This document shows, piece by piece, positions 6,722 to 13,718 of a stretch of DNA of 13,972 bases. Both the position numbers and the translations under genes were made by a program. The notes beneath the pieces were generated by a model. That model had not been told where the DNA came from. It made no database searches and saw only the letters and a program-made list of their open reading frames with translations. Within the stretch, counting starts at the first letter, position 1. The number at the start of each line of letters is the position of its first letter. Origin of the DNA: Novosphingobium sp. (GTDB lineage: Bacteria > Pseudomonadota > Alphaproteobacteria > Sphingomonadales > Sphingomonadaceae); the NCBI GenBank assembly GCA_027490345.1, contig JAIXYF010000269.1, forward strand, positions 1-13,972. Direction: 5' to 3'.

Positions 6722-8038
6722 ATGAAGATCGCGATGGTCGGTTCGGGCTATGTCGGCCTGGTTTCCGGAGCCTGCTTTGCAGATTTCGGCCACGATGTGG
6801 TGTGTATTGACAAGGACGCCAGCAAGATCGATCGGCTCGATGCCGGGATCATGCCCATCTACGAGCCGGGCTTGGCGGAACTGGTTTCTGCCAATGTGCG
6901 CGGCGGGCGGCTCTCTTTCTCGACCGATCTGGCCACCTCGATCGCAGGCGCGCAGGCGATTTTCATCGCCGTCGGCACGCCTTCGCGGCGCGGCGATGGC
7001 CATGCGGACCTCTCCTATGTCTATGCCGTTGCGCAGGAAATTGCCGATAACCTGACCAACCCTGCGGTGATCGTGACCAAGTCGACTGTGCCGGTGGGCA
7101 CAGGTGACGAAGTGGAGCGGATCATCCGCGCCAGCGGCACGGGCGTGCAGTTTGCCGTCGTCTCGAACCCCGAGTTCCTGCGCGAAGGCGCCGCGATCAG
7201 CGATTTCAAGCGGCCCGACCGCATCGTGGTGGGCGCCGAGGACGAGTGGGAGCGCGGCGTGATGAGCGAAGTCTATCGCCCGCTGTTCCTTAACAAGGCG
7301 CCGCTGCTGTTCACCGGCCGGCGCAGCTCGGAACTGATCAAGTATGCCGCCAACGCGTTTCTCGCGACCAAGATCACCTTCATCAACGAGATGGCGGACT
7401 TGTGCGAGAAAGTGGGCGCGGACGTGCAGGACGTGGCGCGCGGCATCGGGCTGGATAACCGCATCGGCTCGAAGTTCCTCCATGCCGGACCCGGCTATGG
7501 CGGCAGCTGCTTCCCCAAGGATACGCTGGCGCTGCTCAAGACTGCCGAGGACTATGCCAGCCCGGTGCGCATCGTCGAGGCGGTGGTGCGGGTGAATGAC
7601 AGCCGCAAGCGTGCCATGGGCCGCAAGGTGATCGAAGCGCTGGCCGATGCCGGTGTCGGCGAGGCGCGCGGGTGCAAGATTGCGCTGCTTGGCCTGACCT
7701 TCAAGCCCAACACCGACGACATGCGCGATGCTCCTTCTATTGCGATCGTGCAGGCGCTGCGCGATGCGGGCGCGGAAGTGGTCGCCTATGATCCCGAAGG
7801 CATGGAGCTTGCAGGGCCGTTGATGCCCGATCTCACCATGGCCGCCAGCGCTTACGAGGCAGTGAGCGGTGCAGATGCCGTGGTGCTCGTGACCGAATGG
7901 GACGCATTTCGCGGCATCGACCTTGAACGGGTTGGCCAGTCTGTGCGCAACCGCGTGCTGGTCGATTTGCGCAATGTCTATGATCCCGCCGAGGTGCGCG
8001 CTGCCGGATGGTACTATACCAGCGTCGGCCGGCAGTAA
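6722..8038 (+). CDS. ugd: UDP-glucose 6-dehydrogenase
   Basis: Cytoplasmic NAD+-dependent enzyme that oxidises UDP-glucose twice to UDP-glucuronate, a precursor of acidic exopolysaccharides and some lipid A or O-antigen sugars. The 438 residues are typical. Domain order: an N-terminal Rossmann NAD-binding domain with GSGYVG (7-12), the STVPVGT loop (121-127), NPEFLREG (149-156), the central helix with Lys207 and Asn211 (ELIKYAANAFLATK), the catalytic segment GPGYGGSCFPKD (256-267, nucleophile Cys263, Asp267), and a C-terminal UDP-binding domain with GLTFKPNTDDMRDAPS. ATG 6722 is supported by GGGGA at 6710-6714, 7 nt upstream; upstream in-frame codons run into the divergent ung promoter. It is the first gene of the rightward polysaccharide/LPS block. 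GDP-mannose dehydrogenase is a related alternative, but the active-site wording fits UDP-glucose dehydrogenase. Confidence 0.95.
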   Translation: MKIAMVGSGYVGLVSGACFADFGHDVVCIDKDASKIDRLDAGIMPIYEPGLAELVSANVRGGRLSFSTDLATSIAGAQAIFIAVGTPSRRGDGHADLSYVYAVAQEIADNLTNPAVIVTKSTVPVGTGDEVERIIRASGTGVQFAVVSNPEFLREGAAISDFKRPDRIVVGAEDEWERGVMSEVYRPLFLNKAPLLFTGRRSSELIKYAANAFLATKITFINEMADLCEKVGADVQDVARGIGLDNRIGSKFLHAGPGYGGSCFPKDTLALLKTAEDYASPVRIVEAVVRVNDSRKRAMGRKVIEALADAGVGEARGCKIALLGLTFKPNTDDMRDAPSIAIVQALRDAGAEVVAYDPEGMELAGPLMPDLTMAASAYEAVSGADAVVLVTEWDAFRGIDLERVGQSVRNRVLVDLRNVYDPAEVRAAGWYYTSVGRQ

Positions 8039-8066
8039 GGACGAACAGCGCAGCGTGGATTCGATC

Positions 8067-8090
8067 GCTTGCCGCCAGGGCGGCGAAAGC
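8067..8090 (+). terminator. Stem-loop between ugd and the RNase D-like gene
   Basis: GCTT-GCCGC (8067-8075) pairs with GCGGC (8080-8084) and AAGC (8087-8090) around loop CAGG, with a 2-nt bulge. No T-tract follows, so it may be a weak terminator, an RNA processing site, or chance GC pairing. The gap is only 65 nt, so read-through from ugd is plausible. Confidence 0.25.
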
Positions 8091-8103
8091 CTAAGCGAAC
8101 GCC

Positions 8104-8721
8104 ATGGCTGTATACTTGCATGAAGAAGACCTGCCCGAAGGCGTGTTGGCGCCCGGGCCGGTCGCTGTCGATACCGAAACCATGGGCCTTATCACGGCGC
8201 GTGACCGGTTGTGTTTGCTGCAGATTTCCGACGGTCATGGCGACGAGCATCTCGTTCGCTTTGCCGCAGGAAGCGATTATGCCGCGCCCAATCTGCGCGC
8301 GGTGCTCGCTGATCCGGACCGGCTCAAGCTGTTCCATTTCGCGCGGTTCGATCTTGCGGCCATTCACTTTTACCTGAACGTGATGGCGGAGCCGGTGTTC
8401 TGCACCAAGATCGCGTCGAAGCTGGTGCGCACGTACACGGATCGGCACGGCCTCAAGGAACTTGTCCGCGAACTGCTGGGCAAGGAGATCTCGAAGCAGC
8501 AGCAATCCAGCGATTGGGGTGCGCCAACGCTGAGTGATGCGCAGCAGGATTATGCCGCATCGGATGTGCGCTATCTCCATGCCATGCATGCCATTCTGGT
8601 CGAGCGGCTGGCCCGCGAACGACGGACCGCGATGGCGCAGGCGTGTTTCACCTTCCTGCCCACCCGCGCGCTGCTCGATATTGCCGGATGGGCCGAGCGT
8701 GACATCTTCAGCCACGAGTGA
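8104..8721 (+). CDS. Ribonuclease D-like 3'-5' exonuclease (DEDDy, no HRDC domain)
   Basis: Short DEDDy exonuclease that would trim RNA 3' ends. Of 205 residues, nearly all form the exonuclease domain: Exo I DTET (Asp23, Glu25), Exo II FHFARFD (Asp83), and Exo III YAASD with Tyr150 and Asp154. The HRDC helicase-like domains of classical E. coli RNase D (about 375 residues) are absent, as in the compact alphaproteobacterial versions; TKIASKLVRTYTDRHGLKEL (101-120) is the typical core segment. ATG 8104 lacks a strong Shine-Dalgarno. The gene sits 65 nt after ugd and 36 nt before lptC. I recall the order RNase D, lptC, lptA as common in sphingomonads, so this pair of neighbours is the older arrangement and ugd the variable one. 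Confidence 0.92.
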   Translation: MAVYLHEEDLPEGVLAPGPVAVDTETMGLITARDRLCLLQISDGHGDEHLVRFAAGSDYAAPNLRAVLADPDRLKLFHFARFDLAAIHFYLNVMAEPVFCTKIASKLVRTYTDRHGLKELVRELLGKEISKQQQSSDWGAPTLSDAQQDYAASDVRYLHAMHAILVERLARERRTAMAQACFTFLPTRALLDIAGWAERDIFSHE

Positions 8722-8757
8722 GCGCAGCGGCGTGCGCACTGTCAGAACCGCCGTCCG

Positions 8758-9402
8758 ATGACCCAGCAGGCCGATTCCCTGCGTGGCCGCCGCCAGCGTT
8801 TTGCCGCGCCGGGTGGCTTTCACGATCGGATGGTGCGGCTCATCGCCGTCGGAATGCCCGCGCTTATCGGCGCGCTGCTGGCGGTTCTGGTCATTGCGCC
8901 GTTTGCGCCGCGCGGTGAGATCAGTTTCCTGCTCGATCGCAACAAGGTGGCGATGGTCTCGGATCGCATGAGGGTGGTCAGTGCCATGTACCGCGGGCAG
9001 GACGATTCCGGCCGCAACTTTTCGGTGACAGCGGGCAGCGCCATCCAGCATTCCCAAGACAAGGACGAGGTCGATTTGCGCGATATCACCGCGCGCGTGA
9101 TGCTGACCGATGGCCCGGCCAGCCTGACCACGGCGGCCGGGCTCTATGACTTTGCAAAGCAGCAGATCGATGTGCCCAGTCCCGTCAATTTCGAAACATC
9201 GGATGGCTACCGGATGGTGACCGCTGGGGCCGATATCGACATCGGCCGGCGCCGGCTTGTCAGCCAGGGCAGGGCCGAGGGCCGCATTCCTGCTGGCACT
9301 TTCTCGGCCGACAGGATAAGCGCCGATCTTGAAGCACGGACCATCACGCTGGATGGCCATGCCCGCCTGACTATGGAGCCCGGCAAGCTGCAAATGCCAT
9401 GA
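8758..9402 (+). CDS. lptC: LPS export ABC transporter periplasmic protein LptC
   Basis: Bitopic inner-membrane protein of 214 residues that receives lipopolysaccharide from LptB2FG and passes it to LptA. A short cytoplasmic basic tail (1-28, with RGRRQRF and HDRMVR) is followed by one membrane helix (about 29-48, ending VIAPFAP). The periplasmic beta-jellyroll begins with GEISFLLDRNKVAMVSDRMRV and contains the repeated strand pattern ending in ADRISADLEARTITLDGHARL, characteristic of the LptC/LptA fold. ATG 8758 is the first available start that keeps the basic tail and helix; the nearby upstream sequence has no clear ribosome site. The stop overlaps the lptA start as ATGA (9399-9402), so the two are translationally coupled. 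Confidence 0.92.
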   Translation: MTQQADSLRGRRQRFAAPGGFHDRMVRLIAVGMPALIGALLAVLVIAPFAPRGEISFLLDRNKVAMVSDRMRVVSAMYRGQDDSGRNFSVTAGSAIQHSQDKDEVDLRDITARVMLTDGPASLTTAAGLYDFAKQQIDVPSPVNFETSDGYRMVTAGADIDIGRRRLVSQGRAEGRIPAGTFSADRISADLEARTITLDGHARLTMEPGKLQMP

Positions 9403-9980
9403 CCACGCTGATCGAAGCCTTGAAGGCCGGGCGGCCCATGCGATCTCTGGTGACCGGATTTGCCGTGTCTGCCGCATTCGTTGCAGGCGCCCAGTATCTT
9501 TCGGCGCAGGCCATTGCGGGCCACAACAGCAAGGCACCGGTGAACTATGCAGCGGACCGGATCGAGCTGCAGGACAAGCAGAACCGGGTCGTGCTCTCGG
9601 GCAATGTCGATATCACGCAGGCCGAACTGACCATGCGCGCGGCCCGCACGACCGTTGCCTATACCGATGCCGGTAGCCTTCAGATCCAGCGCATCGATGC
9701 CACCGGCGGCGTGGTGGTGACGCGCGGCAACGAACGCGCGAGCGGCGATGTCGCGGTCTATGATTTCAACCGCAAGATCATCACAATGGCCGGAAATGTT
9801 GCATTGCAGCGTGGCTCCGACACCTTGAATGGCGGAAGGCTGGTGATTGATCTCGTTACCGGCATTTCGAACATCGACGGGCGCGGGCGTGCGGTGGGGG
9901 CCGGGGCCGAAGCGGGCCAGCGGATCGGACCGGGCGCAGGCGGCCGCGTGAGTGGCAGCTTTGCAGTGCCCAAAAACTGA
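9399..9980 (+). CDS. lptA: LptA/OstA family LPS transport periplasmic protein
   Basis: Periplasmic bridge protein that polymerises between LptC and LptD to carry LPS across the periplasm. A signal peptide is visible: basic start, hydrophobic stretch about 16-34, and possible signal peptidase I cleavage after AQAIA at residue 40. The mature OstA-like beta-taco domain shows NYAADRIELQDKQNRVVLSGNV (49-70), the second strand pair TMRAARTTVAY, then GDVAVYDFNRKIITMAGNV and LNGGRLVIDLVTG. The C-terminus (about 163-190) is Gly/Ala-rich and probably disordered. ATG 9399 overlaps the lptC stop; ATG 9438 (residue 14) would give a more usual signal peptide length and is a real alternative. In most alphaproteobacteria lptB follows directly; here it does not. 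Confidence 0.9.
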   Translation: MTTLIEALKAGRPMRSLVTGFAVSAAFVAGAQYLSAQAIAGHNSKAPVNYAADRIELQDKQNRVVLSGNVDITQAELTMRAARTTVAYTDAGSLQIQRIDATGGVVVTRGNERASGDVAVYDFNRKIITMAGNVALQRGSDTLNGGRLVIDLVTGISNIDGRGRAVGAGAEAGQRIGPGAGGRVSGSFAVPKN

Positions 9981-10120
9981 ACGCGTTCCTGCGGCCGTGT
10001 GCCGGAGTGGTTTTCTTTGTGCGCTTAAGTATCGCGCCTGTGACGCATTCCACTTGCCTTGTGCGGCATTGCAGCTAGGGCTCTTCGCATCAGCAACATA
10101 ACGTAAGGTCATGGTGATTC
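9981..10120 (+). other. lptA-gmd intergenic region (synteny breakpoint)
   Basis: 140 nt without a gene. It contains the terminator candidate above. I see no convincing -35/-10 pair for gmd; the region ends with AAGG at 10105-10108, 12 nt before the gmd ATG, a loosely placed ribosome site. An in-frame TGA at 10115-10117 excludes any longer gmd start. Confidence 0.5.
9989..10018 (+). terminator. Candidate Rho-independent terminator after lptA
   Basis: A short GC stem CGGC (9992-9995) / GCCG (10001-10004), loop CGTGT, extended by two more pairs across one mismatch, is followed by GG and TTTTCTTT (10011-10018). The stem is short, so confidence is moderate. It would separate lptCA from the gmd-fcl block. 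Confidence 0.4.
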
Positions 10121-11194
10121 ATGCAGGACGGATTGGGTAAGGTTGCCTTGATCACCGGGGTCACGGGGCAGGACGGAGCTTATCTCGCGCGGTTGCTGCT
10201 CGACAAGGGTTATACCGTGCACGGCATGAAGCGGCGCTCGTCGTCGTTCAACACTGGCCGTATCGAGGATATCTACGAAGATCCGCATGTGGAGCACCAG
10301 CGGTTCCATCTTCATTATGGCGACCTGACTGATTCGACCAACCTGATCCGGCTGGTTCAGGAAGTGCAACCGGACGAAATCTATAATCTCGCCGCGCAGA
10401 GCCATGTGCAGGTCTCGTTCGAGACGCCCGAATACACCGCCAATGCCGACGCCATCGGTACGCTGCGACTGCTTGAGGCTATTCGCATTCTCAAGCTCGA
10501 AAAGAAGACGCGCTTCTATCAGGCCTCGACTTCCGAACTTTACGGCCTTGTGCAGGAAGTGCCGCAGCGCGAAACCACCCCGTTCTATCCGCGTTCGCCT
10601 TATGGCGTGGCCAAGCTTTATGGCTACTGGATCGTGGTGAACTACCGTGAAGCCTATGGCATCCATGCCTCGAACGGTATTCTGTTCAATCATGAAAGCC
10701 CGCTGCGCGGCGAAACCTTTGTGACCCGCAAGATCACGCGTGCAGCTGCCGCGATTGCGCTGGGGCGGCAGGATAAGCTGTTTCTGGGCAATCTCGATGC
10801 CAAGCGCGATTGGGGCCACGCGCGCGAGTATGTGCGCGGCATGTGGATGATGATGCAGCAGGATGAGCCGGACGACTACGTTCTGGCCACTGGCGAGACG
10901 ACCGAGGTCCGCGAATTCGTGCGCTGGGCGTTTGAGGACGCCGGGATCGAGATCGTGTTCACCGGGCAGGGCGTCGAAGAGAAGGGGCATTGCGCAAAGA
11001 CCGGCAAGTGCCTGGTTGAGATCGATCCGCGCTATTTCCGCCCGACCGAGGTGGAACTGCTGATCGGCGATCCGACCAAGGCGCAGGAAAAGCTGGGCTG
11101 GCGGCACGAGACTTCGGCTCGCCAACTGGCGCGCGAAATGGTCCTTGCCGATCTTGAAACGATGCGCGACGCGCCGATTGCCAAAGACGCCTGA
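10121..11194 (+). CDS. gmd: GDP-mannose 4,6-dehydratase
   Basis: Extended short-chain dehydrogenase that converts GDP-mannose to GDP-4-keto-6-deoxy-mannose, the first step to GDP-L-fucose (also used for GDP-rhamnose or perosamine). The 357 residues are standard. The NADP(H)-binding motif is GVTGQDG (13-19), followed by HGMKRRSSSFNTGRIE (34-49), the coenzyme specificity region. The catalytic residues are Thr137 and Glu139 in STSELYG, and Tyr161 and Lys165 in YGVAK. The sugar-nucleotide block NHESPLRGETFVTRKIT is also typical. ATG 10121 is forced by an in-frame stop just upstream. It forms an operon with fcl, 2 nt downstream. Identification is very secure. Confidence 0.97.
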   Translation: MQDGLGKVALITGVTGQDGAYLARLLLDKGYTVHGMKRRSSSFNTGRIEDIYEDPHVEHQRFHLHYGDLTDSTNLIRLVQEVQPDEIYNLAAQSHVQVSFETPEYTANADAIGTLRLLEAIRILKLEKKTRFYQASTSELYGLVQEVPQRETTPFYPRSPYGVAKLYGYWIVVNYREAYGIHASNGILFNHESPLRGETFVTRKITRAAAAIALGRQDKLFLGNLDAKRDWGHAREYVRGMWMMMQQDEPDDYVLATGETTEVREFVRWAFEDAGIEIVFTGQGVEEKGHCAKTGKCLVEIDPRYFRPTEVELLIGDPTKAQEKLGWRHETSARQLAREMVLADLETMRDAPIAKDA

Positions 11195-11196
11195 AG

Positions 11197-12138
11197 ATGC
11201 CGGGCACTTTCGATCTTGCGGGCAAGCGCGTCTATGTTGCTGGCCATCGCGGCATGGTGGGTTCGGCCGTGGTGCGCCGGCTGGCGCGGGAAAACTGCAC
11301 CGTGCTCACCGCCACACGGGCAGAGGCCGACCTGATCGATCAGGCGGCCGTGCGCGCCTGGTTTGCCCGTGAGAAGCCCGACGTTGTGGTGATTGCGGCG
11401 GCGAAAGTGGGCGGCATTCTGGCCAACGACAGCTTTCCGGCCGAGTTCCTCTACGAAAACCTGATGATCGAGGCCAATGTAATCGAGGCGGCGCGCCAGC
11501 ACGGCGTGGCCAAGCTGCTGTTCCTTGGCTCCTCGTGCATCTATCCCAAGTTCGCCGATCAGCCGATTGTCGAGGACGCGCTGCTGACCGGGCCGCTCGA
11601 ACCGACGAACGAATGGTATGCCGTGGCCAAGATCGCCGGGATCAAGCTGTGTCAGGCCTATCGCCGGCAATATGGCTGCGATTATATCTCGGCCATGCCG
11701 ACCAACCTCTATGGGCCGGGTGACAACTTCGATCTGGCCTCAAGCCATGTGATGCCCGCGCTGATCCGCAAGGCACATGAGGCGAAGCTGGCGGGTGCAG
11801 GCAGCATCACCATCTGGGGCACCGGCACGCCGCGCCGCGAATTCCTGCATGTTGATGATCTGGCCGATGCCTGTGCGTTCCTGCTCAAGACCTATTCGGA
11901 CGAGGGGCATGTCAACGTAGGCTCGGGCACGGATATCCCGATCCGCGATCTGGCGCAGCTGGTGTGTGAGATCGTCGGCTTCCCGGGCGAGATCGTGTGC
12001 GATACCAGCAAGCCCGACGGAACGCCGCGCAAGCTGATGAGCGGAAGCAAGATCGCTGGACTGGGCTGGCAGCCGAAGATCGAACTGCACGAGGGGATTG
12101 GGGCAGTCTATGAGCTCTACAAACAGCTGGGCCATTGA
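11197..12138 (+). CDS. fcl: GDP-L-fucose synthase (GDP-4-keto-6-deoxymannose epimerase-reductase)
   Basis: NADPH-dependent bifunctional enzyme that epimerises and reduces the Gmd product to GDP-L-fucose. The 313 residues are typical. The Rossmann motif is GHRGMVG (16-22). The catalytic residues line up with those known for E. coli GDP-fucose synthase at a constant offset of five: Ser112 and Cys114 in GSSCIYP, Tyr141 and Lys145 in WYAVAK, and His184 in SSHVMP. This supports a full epimerase-reductase rather than a plain reductase such as Rmd. LYGPGDNFD and RREFLHVDDLADA are further family signatures. The gene begins 2 nt after gmd and is surely co-transcribed with it. Together they commit GDP-mannose to GDP-L-fucose, presumably for a surface polysaccharide. 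Confidence 0.97.
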   Translation: MPGTFDLAGKRVYVAGHRGMVGSAVVRRLARENCTVLTATRAEADLIDQAAVRAWFAREKPDVVVIAAAKVGGILANDSFPAEFLYENLMIEANVIEAARQHGVAKLLFLGSSCIYPKFADQPIVEDALLTGPLEPTNEWYAVAKIAGIKLCQAYRRQYGCDYISAMPTNLYGPGDNFDLASSHVMPALIRKAHEAKLAGAGSITIWGTGTPRREFLHVDDLADACAFLLKTYSDEGHVNVGSGTDIPIRDLAQLVCEIVGFPGEIVCDTSKPDGTPRKLMSGSKIAGLGWQPKIELHEGIGAVYELYKQLGH

Positions 12139-12182
12139 CTGTTCCGGAGTGGGGCAAACCGCTGCTTCGGCTGGCCGGCGAA

Positions 12183-12211
12183 TTGACGCTGCATTGCAAA
12201 ATAGTTAGTTT
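12183..12211 (+). promoter_or_regulatory. Sigma-70-like promoter after fcl
   Basis: TTGACG (12183-12188, 5/6 to consensus) is followed after 17 nt by TAGTTT (12206-12211, 3/6). It lies in the most AT-rich patch of the region. Three TTAG tetramers (12205, 12214, 12221) overlap or follow the -10. It would give the next gene a leader of roughly 130 nt, separating it transcriptionally from gmd-fcl. Confidence 0.45.
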
Positions 12212-12310
12212 ACTTAGGGATTAGCCCGGGTGCGGAGGCTGTCTGCATCCACGGCCAATGCGAGGGTCGGAAGAACCGGCAAGGGTCGCCAGAAGTGAAT
12301 TTGTCCGAGA

Positions 12311-12329
12311 CGGCAGGAAGCCCCTGCTG
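12311..12329 (+). promoter_or_regulatory. Leader stem-loop before the alkaline-phosphatase-like gene
   Basis: CGGCAGG (12311-12317) pairs with CCTGCTG (12323-12329), one G-T wobble included, around loop AAGCC. The stem ends 4 nt before the Shine-Dalgarno GAGGGAG (12334-12340), so it could affect ribosome access. Seen as pairing only. Confidence 0.3.
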
Positions 12330-12333
12330 CTGC

Positions 12334-12340
12334 GAGGGAG
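12334..12340 (+). promoter_or_regulatory. Shine-Dalgarno fixing the start at 12348
   Basis: GAGGGAG is 7 nt before ATG 12348. The in-frame frame stays open back to 12258, but that extension of 30 residues is Arg-rich, has no ribosome site and matches no domain start. Confidence 0.7.
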
Positions 12341-12347
12341 CTTTCCA

Positions 12348-13664
12348 ATGCGCGTCGTGTCCCTGGAATTGAACGAACTCAATTTCCATTACGTGAAGGC
12401 CTACTCGGCCAAGGGCCTGCTGCCCAACTTCACGCGGCTGCTGGCCACCCGCGATCTGGTCGAGACCGACGCGGGCGAAGTCTATCCCCAGCTTGAGCCG
12501 TGGATCCAGTGGCCCACTGTCTACACCGGTAAGAGCTATGATGAGCACGGCATCTTCCGGCTGGGCGATATCATGTACAAGGATCAGCCGCAGATCTGGG
12601 ATTATCTGGAACAGCGCGGCGTGTCGGTGGGCGCGATTTCGCCGATGAACGCCTCGAACTTGTGCACGGCTCCGGCGTTTTTCCTCCCCGATCCGTGGAC
12701 TCACGCAAAGATCGTGGCGGAGCCGCGGGCGGCAAAGCTGTTTGGTCTGCTGGGCAAGATCGTGAACGAAAACGCTTCCAACGATGCATCTATCGCTGGT
12801 TTCGCGCGGCAGATCCTTCCACTGGCCCTGCCATACCTGAGCAGCCGTTCGATTGCTGGCTATTTCAAGATCCTGCCGATGGCGATGCGCTACAAGTGGG
12901 CCAAGGCAGCGTTTCTGGATCGCCTGCTGGGTGATCTGTTCGTGTCGCTCTGGAAGAAGCAGAAGCCGAGCTTTTCCTCACTGTTCCTGAATGCTGGTGC
13001 CCACATCCAGCACCACCACACGTATGACAGCGCAGCCTATGATGGCATCAAATCTAACCCGGCCTGGTACAGCCAGGCGGCTGAAACCGACGCTGATCCG
13101 CTCTTGTTCATCTATCAGGTCTACGACGAGATGGTCGGCGAACTGATGGCACTGAAGGACATGCACCTGTTCATTACGACGGGGCTGAGCCAGATCCCCA
13201 ACGAGCGCGATCACTATCAGTACCGGATCGTCGATTTCGAAGGCTTCTTCGCCAAGGTCGGGCTCACTGGCGCCACGATCCGGCCGCGCATGTCGCGCGA
13301 TTTCCTGCTGGAATTCGCCACCGCCGAAGCAGCGCAGGCAGCCCTGCCGGTGCTCGACAAGGTGCGCGTGGGCGGCAGGCCGCTGTTCACGGTGGAGGAA
13401 CGCGGCGAGACGCTGTTCTGTCAGGTTGGCTACTTCGGCAAGCCCGAGGGGCTCAAGGCGCTCAGCATCGATGGGGTTGAGGGCGATTTCAGCAGCGCCT
13501 TCGTGCTGGTTTCGATCGAGAACGCGATCCATCAGGCGACCGGCTATCACATCGATACACTGGCACCCAAGGGCGGCGCGCAGCGCATCCCGCTGGCCGA
13601 GGTGTTCGACCGCCTGTGCAGTGCTGCGCTCACTTCCGCAAATCCTGCGTTGCAAGCGGCCTGA
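12348..13664 (+). CDS. Alkaline-phosphatase-superfamily-like protein with degenerate active site
   Basis: A 438-residue protein I place, by fold-level pattern only, with the type I phosphodiesterase branch of the alkaline phosphatase superfamily. It has the usual opening (hydrophobic strand, then LPNFTRLL at 25-32), the YTGKSYDEHGIF segment (59-70) that normally follows the nucleophile, an AHIQHHH stretch (218-224) at the place of the D-x3-H metal motif, and LFITTG (274-279) at the place of VVSDHG. Expected catalytic residues are missing: the first Asp appears as Asn9, the nucleophile Thr/Ser region reads EPWIQWP (50-56), and the SDHG Asp and His are Thr278 and Gly279. No signal peptide or membrane helix is clear, although 156-180 is hydrophobic. 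Between fcl and a glycosyltransferase it may act in polysaccharide modification or assembly. Function is unknown; a dead enzyme or new chemistry are both possible. Confidence 0.85.
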   Translation: MRVVSLELNELNFHYVKAYSAKGLLPNFTRLLATRDLVETDAGEVYPQLEPWIQWPTVYTGKSYDEHGIFRLGDIMYKDQPQIWDYLEQRGVSVGAISPMNASNLCTAPAFFLPDPWTHAKIVAEPRAAKLFGLLGKIVNENASNDASIAGFARQILPLALPYLSSRSIAGYFKILPMAMRYKWAKAAFLDRLLGDLFVSLWKKQKPSFSSLFLNAGAHIQHHHTYDSAAYDGIKSNPAWYSQAAETDADPLLFIYQVYDEMVGELMALKDMHLFITTGLSQIPNERDHYQYRIVDFEGFFAKVGLTGATIRPRMSRDFLLEFATAEAAQAALPVLDKVRVGGRPLFTVEERGETLFCQVGYFGKPEGLKALSIDGVEGDFSSAFVLVSIENAIHQATGYHIDTLAPKGGAQRIPLAEVFDRLCSAALTSANPALQAA

Positions 13665-13695
13665 GCGGTAAGCGGAACGGAATTGCGGAATGACA

Positions 13696-13709
13696 GGCAC
13701 AAGCGTGCC
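13696..13709 (+). promoter_or_regulatory. Stem-loop abutting the glycosyltransferase ribosome site
   Basis: A perfect 5-bp stem GGCAC / GTGCC with loop AAGC ends directly against the Shine-Dalgarno GGAG (13710-13713). The hairpin at 12311-12329 has a similar arm and an AAGC-containing loop. Possible translational control, unproven. Confidence 0.3.
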
Positions 13710-13718
13710 GGAGATGGC

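Noticed and set aside
8014..9537. 507-codon minus-strand open frame opposite the RNase D-like gene, lptC and lptA
   Set aside because: The plus strand encodes three recognisable proteins with overlapping starts and stops; the antisense product has no domain.
9981..10120. Search for a promoter or remnant of lptB between lptA and gmd
   Set aside because: No reading frame with Walker A or ABC signature and no hexamer pair of acceptable quality were found.
10109..11125. 338-codon minus-strand open frame opposite gmd
   Set aside because: Shadow of an unmistakable gmd; no motif and no ribosome site.
12258..12347. 30-residue N-terminal extension of the alkaline-phosphatase-like protein
   Set aside because: Non-ATG-supported, Arg-rich and without a ribosome site, while ATG 12348 has GAGGGAG at ideal spacing and begins at the domain edge.
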